DNA from: Pagrus major
Lineage: Eukaryota; Chordata; Actinopteri; Spariformes; Sparidae
NCBI RefSeq assembly: GCF_040436345.1
Contig: NC_133230.1
Span: 6,097,297 to 6,161,296 of the forward strand
DNA length: 64,000 nt
Direction: 5' to 3'
The position numbers were made by a program, and so were the translations under genes. The notes beneath the pieces were generated by a model. The model did no database searches. It had not been told where the DNA came from and worked only from the letters and a program-made list of their open reading frames with translations. Position 1 is the first letter of the stretch. Each line of letters opens with the position of its first letter. This document shows, piece by piece, positions 49,601 through 63,300 of the stretch.

Positions 49601-52600
49601 ATGCTCCGAGTGAGAAGAGGTGTTTGAATGACGTGGTGCCGTCCGCATGCGCTATTTAAGGTAGAGGGGACTACCTGAGGCGGACGGACACGTTTCACCA
49701 GCCAATCAGGATTGGCGTAATGAGATTAATGCTTCTGAGGGCTGCAGCGAGGCGTGCATCCCATAGTGAGACATCGAACGAAATATTATGAAAGAGAACC
49801 CAAATTGTTATCCCAAAATGTTGTAGTGTTCATGCCTGCAATCATTTTGTGAGGTGTTTATATACAAATGGAAAATATCTCATTTTAAAATGAAAAAAGC
49901 CCCTGCACAGAAAATGAAAATATAATTTTTTGTCCATGTGTGTGTGATTTCTCCCTCGGTTTCCAGGGGATGACTTTTCCATCATACAGCAGGAAATCTT
50001 CATGGTGAAGGAATGCATGCACCACAATATTGTGGCCTACTTTGGGAGCTACCTCTGGTAAGAGCCAGCTTAAAATACTCCTGCTTTGTCATTTTACACT
50101 GTATTTTCTCCTCTTTCACAGCCAGTCTGAGCTCTTACATTTGTGGAATTCATATGTTACTGTCAAAAGCATTTAATGAGCCGCTGCCTGAAACTCACAT
50201 GACGTCTTTAATTACTTAGTCACACCTGTGTGTGTGAAAGTATGACTCAAACTATTGAACCTGGCTGACTGGTGCTGACTTGGCCCTTCGGTGCCAGGAT
50301 GCAGCACTCATGTTTTAATGCAGCCTATGTTTTGTGGCTGCTATCTGAGAGGAAGTAGTGCCGGTCCGCCCACCACTGCCTCCGACTTCCAGCAGGTTTA
50401 ACTGGAATATGAGCCTGTGATCTGTTTTTATATGGCTGTTAGTCCAGAGAGATGAACGTCTAATCCCAGCAGGAATGTCTTGGTACAGTCTCGCCACACC
50501 GCGCGCAAATGGTTACTGTAAAATGTTAATGAGCAACACACCATGCATTAATTATTGTAAAACTAGATTAATTGTATTAAAAGAACCACATTTTTATTTG
50601 GGGAAGTTCCTGACTTGAAATCATTTCCATGTCCAGATGAAAGGTGTGAAAAGTGGCACAGATGTGATTGGGTATCTGGGGCAGTGCGCGGTATCAACTG
50701 TGCTAGCCAAATGTCACAGTTTGATCACAGTCACAAGGTTTTATTTTTAGCTTTTTGTCAGAAGGATGACATCATTCTTTTAGTCAACCCTCTTGTGTCA
50801 TCCAGTTCACTCAACTACAGACGCCATAAACTCTATATCAATTGTTTCGCAATCGTCAAAATACTAGCGCGCCCAAAAAGCTGGACTATCTGACTTTAGT
50901 TTATAGCTGTCGGCTTTGTGGTATTATGTTATTAAAGAGCAGAGAAGAAAAGGGGCTGATATGTGGGTATAAAGATTAATGTTTTTAGGGCCCTCATACA
51001 CCAGACCGATGGTCGGTCGTCAGCCAACGTTGGGGCCGTTGGTGAGCATCTGTGGCCCTGGGGCCTAGTACGTGCAGTGTGTCCCAAAGTGTAGGCACTG
51101 CTCAGCTGTTGTTGGCAGCTTTTCAGCATGTCGGTTAGATAAATAACTCTGATTAGTTGTCCAGCGAAGTGAATGAGTACATGTGAAGAGCAATGGAAGA
51201 AAGGGAAAGCCCCTTGAGCCTGTCTCATAAGCCATGATATAACCCATTTAGCACGGTTTCTTCTTATTTTTACCCACTGCCTCTTCGCCAGTGCCATTTG
51301 TTTATATCAGACATATTCTCAATATATATATACACCGATCAGCCACAACATTAAAACCACCGACAGGTGACGTGAATAACATTGATCATCTCATCACAAT
51401 GCGATGTTCTGCTGGGAAACCTTGGGTGCTGGCACTCATGTGAATGCCACTTGACACCCACCGTGTGCCTTGGTGCTCGACACCACAGGACACCCTCAGA
51501 GGTCTTAAGTCCATGTCTTGACAGGTCAGAGCTGTTTTGGCTGCACAAGGGGAACCTTCCCAATATTAGGCAGGTGGTCATAATGTTATGCCTGATCGGT
51601 GTATATAAGCTAGTTGGTCTTTGCAATGTGTTTCAGTGCATCTTTCTGGCAGAGAGAGAGGCGACAGGAGGCGGGACAGTCAGACTTTGTCACTCCTAGT
51701 TCTTGGATGTTGGTTTGGTGTGCCTGTGCCCATATTCTTGGTTGTCAGTTACGTGACAATGCATCTCAGACAATGCTGTGGAGTAATGCAAAAGTAATAT
51801 AAGTATTAGCAATGCCTTACTTTAAGAAAAATGCAGGTAATGTGTCATACATTACATTTTTTAAGTAACGACCCGCATAATGATTGTTAGTGTGTGTCGC
51901 TAACTGTCAAAGCAGCCGATCCTAACTAATTTTCTCTGATTTCATCAGTCGAGAGAAGCTTTGGATATGTATGGAGTACTGCGGTGGAGGATCTCTGCAA
52001 GACATTTATCATGGTGAGTCATAAAAAGGGTTTTAAGAACTGTTCATACATCGTAAAATCCATCTCTGCCTCAATCCTTACCCTGCAAACATGAAATGCA
52101 TTGTGTTGTTATAGTGACAGGACCTCTCTCAGAGCTTCAGATAGCGTACGTCTGCAGAGAGACCATACAGGTGATTACACTTTTAAATCTTTTATTGAAT
52201 TAAGTTTCAGTTTGAACTCAACTCAGAAAACATCTTGATTTCCTTTTCAGGGTTTGGGATATCTGCACAGCAAGGGCAAGATGCACCGTGACATCAAGGT
52301 ATCTTATCTTTTATCTTTTGTTTTTGTTCTTTTCGCCTTGATTTTATTCACATCAGGCCCATTGACATGTATCACACTCAGATGCTTTGCTTCATGCCAG
52401 CACAGACAGATTAGCACTCAAATCTATAAGATATAAAGCTCAAAACATTAGAGAAAGACAAAGACTAAAAGAAGCAGCTGTAGCTCAGCCTGCAGTCCGG
52501 AGGTCTGACACGTCTCTGATGGAGCAGCTCTGCAGAGGTGTGAACTCAAGTCACAGGAAAGCGTAACCTCATTATGTTCTCATTTTAAAGCGGTGGCCAA

Positions 52601-54368
52601 TAGTGTCATTTAGTGAGGTTTTGAGGTTGAAGTGAAGCCGATGGTGCCCGGTGTACACATGCAGTCTGAAGCCTCACTCTCATGTGTTATCACAGAAGGT
52701 CAGGGCTGGACCTATTATCTTTACTCAGCTCTACGCAGCAAGCACTTCCTGTTTCCTCTACTCTCACCGCAGGATGCTACCAGAGACAGTGTCACTCACA
52801 GCCAACAGAAACACAGAGTTGAGCTGTCAAAAAGCTGTGATAGTAGTGCAACTTTACTGCCAGTCAGATCAGTAACAGAGCAGCAGTTCAAGACCAGATG
52901 TTACTGAGAAACGTGAACATGTGATTGAGACTTTGTTTTAAACCAGTTTGACAACACAGCTCACCTCAGTGCTTCAAGCATCGATCACATGAAACTAAAA
53001 TATGATTGTCTCTTGTATGTGTGCTCTTGAGGGGAAAAAAATGTTAATGGGATTCTTTTTAACAGGGGGCCAACATCCTTCTAACAGACAACGGAGATGT
53101 GAAGTTAGGTAAGTTGCTCTTTAGCGTCTTAATTCTCAAGGACTTGAACACCTCTGTAGTGTTCAGTCATATGTGGATTACATAACCTGAAAGGCCCTGT
53201 CAATCCTCGTTACAGCTGACTTTGGAGTCGCAGCCAAAATAACAGCCACCATTGCCAAAAGAAAGTCCTTCATTGGAACACCTTACTGGTGAGTGTGTCG
53301 CCCTCATCAAATAAGCCATTCTGCCTTTGACAGGCCATGTTGAATAGGTTCCAGTTTTAGTCAGAGATGCATTGATTCAATACTGGCAATCAGATACTGA
53401 AACGTTTTCCAGTCAGCTGTCTGTTTGACTACATTTTATCTAATAGAATCTGGTTTGTGGTGAAAAGGTGGTTAGAGACGTGCGTCACCTTAAAGATACA
53501 AGTTCAAATCCCCAGAGCCGCTGAAGTGTTTGTGAGTGAGACATTGAGTCCTTGGCACCTCTGCTGATCCTGACTATTAAAATCACCTCCACTTCCAGGA
53601 TGACTAATTATCTTAGAAGAGCCAGTTTATTTCAGGAAGTGCAAGGCTTCTTTCAGACATGTTTTCTGACCTAAAATCATATGCATTTTCAATCTCATTA
53701 GTTTCAGTGGTTTTCTCAACCTTTCATCATGTTTTTTTTGATATGTCGTCATCAATTCTTGTCCTGAATATGTGCAGGATGGCTCCAGAAGTAGCAGCAG
53801 TGGAAAAGAATGGTGGTTACAACCAGCTGTGTGATATCTGGGCTGTTGGCATCACGTCCATAGAGCTGGCCGAGCTACAGCCTCCGATGTTTGACCTACA
53901 TCCAATGAGGTATGTTCCACTTTCCATAAAAACGACCAGTCAGAGCTTCCTCAGATGATACTTGGGCTACTTTCAGCTCTTGTCAGCGTTCTCATGTTTG
54001 ATCACGTCTTCGGTTGCTTGAATGGTCATCATGTAAAAAAAAAATGTTTAGGGTTGTATTAGAAGAAGTTGCAGACCATTTCGACTTAGTTAAGTCTGTC
54101 GAAACCAGTCTTGATCCATGTTTTTTGTTCTTCCGTAGAGCTTTGTTTTTGATGTCGAAGAGCAGCTTCCAGCCTCCGAAGCTAAAAGACAAAAACAAAT
54201 GGTGAGTTACTCAGATTATTCAGTGTGCTATTCTGGGATTACGTAAATAAAGATGATCGTATTAAAACAGTGATTTTGTTCTCCAGGTCCACCGCCTTCC
54301 ATAACTTTGTCAAAGTATCTTTGACAAAGAACCCAAAGAAGAGACCCACTGCAGAAAAACTTCTATCG
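28522..54368 (+). CDS. map4k5: MAP4K5 kinase-domain exons
   Basis: Coding exons are 28522-28629, 33068-33125, 49967-50057, 51949-52013, 52115-52170, 52251-52298, 53066-53108, 53216-53288, 53778-53909, 54139-54201 and 54287-54368. Phases agree at every junction. The exons carry the glycine loop, VKIIK lysine, [13 protein letters not shown] hinge, [29 protein letters not shown] and [12 protein letters not shown], so the kinase core is intact. Confidence 0.93.
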
Positions 54369-57300
54369 GTAATAAATCTTAATGCTCACAGACGTAGATT
54401 GAAACTGATTGAAGAAGCAGACAGTTCTGCTGCTTCTTAAAAGATAGTTTCTTTCATCATTAACACTGTGCATGTCTCTGAGGAAAGGTGTCTCCTCCTA
54501 ATGGTCCAGGAATCTGATGATTAATGCAGACAGTTTAATTACTCTATAACAGTGAAACTAGGGAGTTTGATATCATTCCTGTAGGAATGTTAATCTTCCT
54601 GGTTGCATGGACCTTGTTTGTGAGATTAGAGATGTATGAACTATTGTTCTCAAACTATGCATCAGTTTCTGTCTTGTTTTATTGCAGCATGTGTACGTGG
54701 CCCAGACGGGTTTGACGAGGAGGCTCGCTGTTGACCTCCTTGATAAGATGAACAACCCGGACAACCACCAGCATTACAGCGAGGTGGACGATGATGACCT
54801 TGAGGTAATGACTTAAAAAACAGACTGTATTGTTTTGTTGAAAACAGATTGTGGGAAAATTGGCTTTTGCTTTAATAAACTAGGAAGGAAGTTGAAAGGC
54901 CTTAAAGAACCGATCAGAGATAAGAAGATGAGAACCGACAACTTTTTTGAAAGTATAAACCTGGAAATATAATAAATGTGCTCCATTTTGACTGTCTGGC
55001 TGCAGGAAAATGTTCACGATAATAAATCTTTCATCTTTCTTAACAAATATCTTTCATGCAAACACTGACAGACTATCAACAGTGAATGTCAATATTAGCA
55101 CGTTTTTCTCAGCAACGTGACAGTAAAAGATAAAAGGTGAGCTTCGCTGAAGTTTATTTCCATGTTCCCCTAAAACTTCCCTTCCCCCTCTTCTTGATTC
55201 TCTCCATCGACATTATTATTCCAACTGGAATCAACGTCACATCTATGTGGCAGCCAAAGAGGTGGTACCAGTGCCTTTTAAAAGACCATTGTGCTATTTC
55301 TCCCCCCTGACAGCAGTAGCACTGTGTTGGCCGCGATGAATGAAAAAACCCTGAAGGCTATTGACTGCAAGCAATGGAGCTTGTTGCAAACAAACAGCCT
55401 CTGGGATGCATAATAATGTGATGATGTAAAAAGTAGCTCTCAGTTCTGCTTGGGAAGTTGTTTCTCCAGATTATTTCATAAGAGTAAAATCATGATTGTG
55501 CCAAATGACTCGCAGCAATGCAGCATTGTTGTTTCATAATTTAATAACACTTCACCCACTTGTCTTGCCAAGTGCTGCTCCCACTGTAAAAGCCTATTTG
55601 CTTATCTTTAAATCTCTGTCTTCTTCACTCTTTGTTCCAGCCCCTCTCTGCAGTCAGACACACCATCCGCTCTACCAACAAACACGCCCGAGCCGAGAGG
55701 ACGCGCTCAGAGATTGACTGTAAGTGAACAAAAAGCCCAAACCCATCACCAAGACCCAACCCCCCTGCCTTGTGTCTGTCCTGTCATTGGTCAGCGTGTC
55801 AGTCACCCCGGCTGTTTAGCCTGATAGAGCTCTGGCGGCTTGTCTGAGGGTCATCCCAGTAATCCTGAAGCAGTCCCTGGCACTTTTCCAGACCACAGCA
55901 TGCGGTAGTGTGTGTAAAAATAGCCCGGGGATTCACGGAAGAGAAAGTGGATGTAGTAGAAATCCACGATGCTTCTGTGTTGTGCGATAATTTTTAGTAG
56001 CAAGTTCACTGTCGCTCATTGTTTTACTCAATGAATAATGTGTAATAGCTTGTCTGAAGGGGTCATAAAGGTTTCTTGAAGAATTTGGTTTCCAGTCAAC
56101 AGTTGTTGGAACTGAATTTGGCAGAGGATCCAGCTTAATAGATTGTCCCCCTTCAGGGAAGTTGTTGTGTGTCTGTGTTGCCATCAGTCGTTCTAGATAG
56201 AGTTGAAAGCTGTGTCGTGTCTGAAGTGTGTGTTTCTCATATCATCATCTTAGGTTGATGTTGTAACAGTCCAGTGTTGAGATATGTGTCTTTGTTGGAA
56301 GTGTGTTATATTTACGTTAAGTTATCCATTATTGTTGCCCGTAGGGAAATTCATTACTTGAATTTCAAAGGGACGCCCCAAAATTTTTGATCTGGGACTA
56401 AACTCTCCCTTTAACCCATCCTATGTAACAAGACCGGTGCAAAGCAGTGAATGCCTTAGTCGAGGGCACTGACATGCACGTAACATACATGTTTTTGATG
56501 TCTTTATTTGTAGCTTCATTGTGTTTTGTGCTTGTCCGTTCTTTGATCGTTTGTGCAAGATTCACTTCCTGTTTAGTTGTAATCTCTATTTCTCACAATT
56601 ACGTCTGACTTTCCCTCCTGCATGAAGCAAACAATGGGACAGTCCAAGGAGGGCCAGGCTCAAGTCCTAGCTTCACTGAGGGACACAGGGGGGCTGCAGG
56701 TCAGTGACAGTGTAGTGAGACAGTGTGTGTTTGTTCCCCAGCTCACTCCTAAGACTTCCTGAGAAACAGGATCATGATGTAGCACATAACAGAACATTGT
56801 GTTTGAGATTTAAGTGGCACTAATAAGGTGAGCTCCTCTGCACGGGGTGATTACTTACAGTTCCTTTAGCTCGAATATTTTGAAACATTGTGACATCTTG
56901 GTTCCTGTAAGACTGACTGAAATAAAATAACGTTGTAATGACTAATCAGATCTTAACAAGGAAGTAAAGTTTGACTCGCGTCTCACCTGATTCAACAACT
57001 TCACTTGCTCAAAATGTTTCTCTGTATGTTGGTGACTCACCTCCTCGTTGTTATCAGTGTTTTAAATGCTGCAGCACCTCCACATTATCAGCATTCCTCG
57101 AGCAGAAAAACACACAAATCTGTGGTTTGAATTCTTGAATACAAAGTTTCTTTGTTAATGAGAAGCTGATTATGTGGGAGTATTTATTGGCAGGTCGGTT
57201 GATTTATTCGCCTTCATTATTACAGCAGGATCACACCATGTTTACACTGGACACTAAACCAATCTCCTGTATGAGATCAACAGTTTGAAAGAATGTGACC

Positions 57301-60300
57301 TCAAAACTAAACTCAGACGAATCTGTTCTGTGATTTATATGTAATTCTTGCTCTCGCACCAATATTTTCCCCAAACTGAGCAGATCTGGTTAGTGTCAAG
57401 TGTAATCTGTGTTTGTCTTTGGTGACCAACTCATCAGACTCCAGACCAAACATATACATAGCGGCATAATAAATCTGCAGAGGACCTCTGTGGTGTTTTG
57501 GCAGGTACATTGTAATGGAGTTGATCTGCTTTTGGTTTATTCTTACAAGTGATTTCTTTTTCTTTTTTTGTTAAGAATGGACTGAGCGTGTTTACCAATG
57601 CTCTTGGCCGCTACTAATGCACAAGGGTGCTACTCCCAAGGCTTTGTGTGTCTTGAAGTGTTGGGCGCTGATGCCCTCTAGTGCCTAAGGTGTGTGCAAG
57701 ATGATCGAAAAGCTAAATTAGATTTTTTCATTTACAGTCGACAAGCTCCAGTTTGAACCACCGCTCCGGAAGGAAACTGAAGCTCATTCTGAAATGGTAA
57801 TAGTTGTATTTAGTTTAATCAACATTCAACCACTAATCACTTAATTTTATTGCATGTAGAAAAAGGATATCTGCAAATTTATAAATGCAGGTTTTTGAAA
57901 AATCTATTTTTGTGTGTGTGTGTGGCTTTCCACAGGATGTGAGTAAAGATAATGACTTCCCTTCCCCGTGGAGTCCATTTGCAGAGGGAGGAATAACAAC
58001 CAGGTAATCCATGGAAACTGCTGTCACGGGAACTGCTCCTATTTACCCCCCCTCACTCTCTCTCTCTCTTTCTCTCTCTCTCTCGATCTGGACCTGGTTT
58101 ATGTATTAGATGGATGCATCTCTTGAGATTCATCCTAAGAAAGGAAACACACGCAGTTAAAGTTTTGTTGCTGTAGTTATTTTACATATTTTGAATCTGT
58201 TACATCCTCGATTCCCCAAAAAAAGTTGTGACGTTGTTTAAGACGTAAATAAAAACAGAATGCAACCATTTGCAAACAAACTGTATTTACCAACAACAGT
58301 TTTATGAAGTGTGCCCCGTCCATCATTTGTGTTTTATGCCTTACACAGCGTCCCGACTCTTTTGGAATCAGTTGTACTATTAACAAACACAAAATGTAAA
58401 GCTGCATGAAGTATCGGTGGTAAAATACATTAGTTTAATTCTGTAATCTGATATCCTTGTTGACACTAAATGTCAATACATTTTCTTTTTGATGCTCCTC
58501 ACTGTCTCTCACTTTAACCAGCTTGTTCACTGAAGCTAACCTGTGTCTGTGCATGAACTCACTGTCCCCACCTGCACTTAAAATGTTTTTTTTTTGGCTC
58601 CCTCTCACTTGTCCATGTGCTTTTGACTGTTTTTCTCCTTCCACTTCTTCTCTCTGTCCTCCTGTGGCTGTCTGTCTCTCTTTCACATCAAGGAGCCTTC
58701 TCAAAAGCGTTGAGGACGAATTGTTCCAACGGTAACACTAACACTGTGTGCGCTGTAAACTCTAAGCCATCCACCCCTCGCCTGGTCCCCCACCCTTTTC
58801 TCAGTGAGGTTTAGCTCCCACCACGTCCATAAATCACCCTCCCTGACACCTCTCCATTCACCATGTTTGGTATGATGATAGCTGTAGATCCAAACTGTGC
58901 ATCCTGCTGCATACATGTGACTCAGACAGGCAGGTAGAACAGTGCAATGTAGAAAGGGACAGGAAAATAACTACTGTATTCACACATTCATCTGATAGAA
59001 AACAAGGAAAAGATTTCTTGCACAAACAAAACGAGAAGTAAGACTGGAAGGGAGCTGGATACAGGCACAATAGTTTTAACAGCTTTTTACCCATAATTTA
59101 GGGTAAATACCTGCAATGATGTGCACATGTTTTGCATGGTGAGCAATGAATTGCATCAACATACATATAGATCTTCTAGTATTTCATGTTCACGGAGAAA
59201 ATTTCATGTCACGATCATCCTGCCCACTATTATCATAGTGGACATAGTCAGTGATGATAAGTGCAACATCCTGTTTGGCAAGACAGAAATATACCTTGAA
59301 TGCAGCTTTAGAAGTATTTTTCTTGTGGTTTCCATTCCATGATGCTCGGTTTCAGTATTACGATTCTTCTCCTTAGAGTCATACTCTCATTATCTCTAAG
59401 GAGGGATTTTACACAAACATTTACACCATTAACACGCCTCCTGAGCTCTGATGAGTCTTATGTTCCACACTGATTACTGTGTCTGTTTTCTGCAGGGGAC
59501 ACATCGCTCACCTTGAAGATGCCTTTGAAGAAGTGGAGCTGTGAGTGACGTCAATACATTAAGATTTCGTCATTCATTGCTGTAGTTTACATCTTTTTAA
59601 ATAAAAAATCTCCATTTCAGGTCAACCATCAAGCCAGGGGTTCCTCCTCCTCTGCCGCCAAAGGTGAGACCAAAAATGATTTACATGTTTGTTTGTTTGT
59701 TTTTTACTGTTTGTATTTTTGCAGATTGTTTCACTCTTTCTCTTTCTCAGCCGAGATTAAACAGCTCATCTGAGGAGCTTGGCCTTAACGATGAGAGGTC
59801 TCTGACGGTTCGGAGATTCCCTAACTCTGAGAACGGACCGAGCCAGGTGGCTCGCAGACAGAGCACACCTGAGCAGGGCAACAAGGTGGAGCACTCGTCT
59901 CCAGATTACCTCTCTGCAAGCGTCAGCAGTCCCGGCCTTTTGTCCCATGCCTCTGATCCTGGTGAGCATCAGTGTTTTGAATATTTACGTGCAATTTCCT
60001 TTCGTTAGTTTCTGTCATCTGAAACCGAGCGGGTCTCTAAATGAGCACTGGTTTTATTTTTGCAAGCTCTCAGTAAATCTGAATGTAAAGGTAAGGGACC
60101 TTGATGTAAATGTTGTAATCTTTGGATGTAAATTCTGCGTGCCTGACAGTGTGATTAATAGTTACACCACAAATGTCGTTGGACAGATAACGACTCGGAT
60201 GACAGTGTGAATGGAGGCAGTCCCAGGGCACCACCCAACCGACAGCACCGGAAGGAGAAAAAGGAATTTCCTGTGAGTCTGAAGATATTGCAAGACATAA

Positions 60301-63300
60301 TACGTTCAAATATGTATGTCAGTCGTGACAGCCACGCTCCACTCATCTTCAGTTTCAGTTGGTTTTAGGATCAAAATTTAATCTGTGGTTTACGAGTCTG
60401 TATTTTATATGTGGAGTGTCTCCAACTAGTTGGCTGAGTTTGCACTGAAACCTCAAATATGGTGTCTTTTCCCTCGTGAGATCCAAGCGGTAACAGTTAA
60501 AGAGGGAAATTTGGCGTCCACTCGTGTTGAACATTTAACCGAGTTTGACAGACACAATAGAAAGCAGCCCATATTGTTTTTTGTTTGACTGGAGCTAATC
60601 TAAGCAGCTAAATTGAAAACGGTTGGTGTTTTGTGTGTGTGTACTCTGGATCTACATTACTTTATTGTTTTTTGTTTCCTCACTCTTCCTCAGAAACCAG
60701 CTATCAACGGTCTGCCTCCCACTCCTAAAGTGCTGGTGAGTGAATCATATGTATTGTCCCTCACGTCTTTCCGCTGGCCTGGTTTCATGGACACTGTTAT
60801 TAAACTCGTCTGAGCTGCTGCTGCTGTACATTCTGTAGATATTTGGGGTCCACAGAGCTTTCTGCTTTGTGGTTGCTGCTGCTCAGCTCAGCTTCAGATC
60901 ATTAAACCCTGGCTGACATTTAGCGCTTCACTGAGCCAGAGGCTGCCTGTTCTGAGCCATGCTGCCTTTTCATTTCAGATGGGAGCCTGTTTCTCTAAAG
61001 TGTTTGATGGCTGTCCACTGAAGATCAACTGTGCCACTTCATGGATTCATCCAGACACCAAAGGTAAAGCTTCACGCATTAATTATGGTACACAAACACA
61101 CAGAATTGACGTGTTCTCTTAAAACCAGTGCTTCATATTATTTTATTTTTCCCCTCTAGATCAGTATCTGATCTTTGGGACAGAGGATGGCATCTATACG
61201 CTGAATCTGAATGAGCTACATGAAGCTACAATGGAGCAGGTACCAGCAGCTAAAATCTAAGACGGAGGATTTGTTAAAAACGATGTACAGTATTTATTGA
61301 TCACAAAGCCCCGCCCCCCGTAGTTACCGTTCTAAGACAACACATATGCAGTTTAAAGTTACAACAGTGCCTCAAGAATGAAATGATTCGATTTGATGAC
61401 AGTCATGATGCCCAGTCTCGTGACTGTGATATCTCTGAATCACATGAAGGGAGTTTTTTACATTTGACACCCAAGGATGATTTGATTTCAGACTGAGATA
61501 GACAAAAGCAGACTTCTCATTTCTAAAACAGATGACTGTCACACTGTCAGTGGTGGATTTTATCAGGGCGCAGTTAACTGCTGACATAGTGATTCCTGTT
61601 GATTTGTTTTTTAAAACAAGAATCTGGTGAAAAGAGTCGTTATTGTGCTAAAAGGCTAAAGTTGTTAGCTCCCATGTAAAAAGTCACCAGGAAAATAATA
61701 GACAGTGAATGTCACCCCTTAAAATAATGCAGATAGTCAATGCTCTTTGGCCTTTAAAGTAACACTCTGCTACTACTGTTAGCTACTGTTAAGTTAGCCA
61801 GATATGCTTCTGAATGCATGAATGAACTTTATTTATATGGCACCTGTCATGTAAAGAATAAATGTCAAAGTGCTGTACTATTCAGAAGCAACAAAAGCAC
61901 CAGAAACACGTTTAAAACCATACACATACAAGGTGGAAGGAAGAAAATGCCATCAATAGTCTCTTTAGAAAGATTACAAAACAGACAGCAGCTTATTATA
62001 GGCCCTTCTTAAAAGATATGTCAGTCAGCAAGTCTAATATATAAAGACAAATGGTTTCATATTTTGTGGGTGTTTGGCTAAAAGCAGCTTCCTCACAAGT
62101 TTTTTGTGGTGACCTCAGGGATAGTCAGTAGTCTAGCAAGAGTCCAGTGCTCTTGCTCTATAATTGGACAATAGCTTTTCAAGCAAAGGGAGCAAACACT
62201 CCTACTCACTGCCTCCTTCAAGAACCAATGTCCTAACTATACAGTGATTTTACATTTGTTTAATTCCCCCTTTAGCTGTTCCCGAGGAAGTGTACATGGC
62301 TGTACGTCATCAACAACAACCTGATGTCTTTATCTGGTAAGTGATGGACCTATCCCAGCCTCCTGCTTCACTGGCCACTGTCATAACCTGCTGCTTCTTT
62401 GTCCCGTGTTATCTGGCTGCCCCCTGAGGGCAAGACAGTCCCTCTCATATCTGCAGCCCTGAAATAACTGATTCTTTTGTTTACCATCAGAGAGCCTCTA
62501 TACACACTGTGTCCTTGTAGCACGGTGACTCATGAGTGACGCATCTGGCTTTACAGCCTGTTCTTCTGCTGAAGAACCACTCAGATATTGATCTCAACGT
62601 ATGAGACAAAAACAATGGTAGTTTATTTTATACATTTAAAACAGACCGAAAACCCATTTGAAACCAAAACTGTCGTTTGGCTGACCTAGTTGCCCCCAAA
62701 GCCGTTTCTCGGTTTAACAGTTGAGGATGGGATTACAAAGTGCGAGGTCTACTTTCGGTTTTACCTTCAGCAGTTTGCCCCTTGGTATACTTAACCTCTT
62801 TTCTCTTCTCCTCTTCCCTTGGACACTGTCCATCCTCCTCTCGCCTGGCTTGATTTGATATTCTACTAACTGGCTTCATCAGAAGGTAATCATGCTTCAC
62901 ATCATCATCACACTTCTGTTTTTACCCCTGTTCACATCTAACCTTTCTACATGTGAAACCTGCTTCATGGGACTTGAAGAAATAATGTTTAAAATATTGA
63001 AAATTACGACTACACTACTCACTGTTTTAGTCACAAAGCTGACGATTACATATTCTGTATTCTGCTGTAGGGAAAACCTTCCAGCTGTACTCCCACAATC
63101 TCATCGGGCTGTTCGAGCAGCTGAAGAAACCCGGCCTGGCTGCTCAGTTCCAGACTCACCGTTTCCCAGACAAAATTTTACCCAGGTGAGACCAACAAGC
63201 CCGGGGTCAAAACTTTACGTATGTTGCTACACTCCTGCTGTGCAGTTTTTTTGTTCCCCACTGTCTACCATCGTGACAAACTGCTGCAGCGGTAGAAAAA

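Larger units (their letters stand above)
43977..49799 (-). mobile_element. DIRS-type retrotransposon, copy 2 (full length)
   Basis: Same orientation as copy 1 and shifted by exactly 9,700 bp at every landmark. It is flanked by AAC at 43977-43979 and 49797-49799. The outside sequences (GATGAATCAT on the left, CCAAATTGTTATC on the right) differ from copy 1, so it is an independent insertion. Internally I found no difference from copy 1, including the 11-base G/C run. Confidence 0.96.

Noticed and set aside
51382..51699. 105-codon open frame in a MAP4K5 intron as a gene
   Set aside because: It runs through the deleted Tc1 element in a non-transposase frame.
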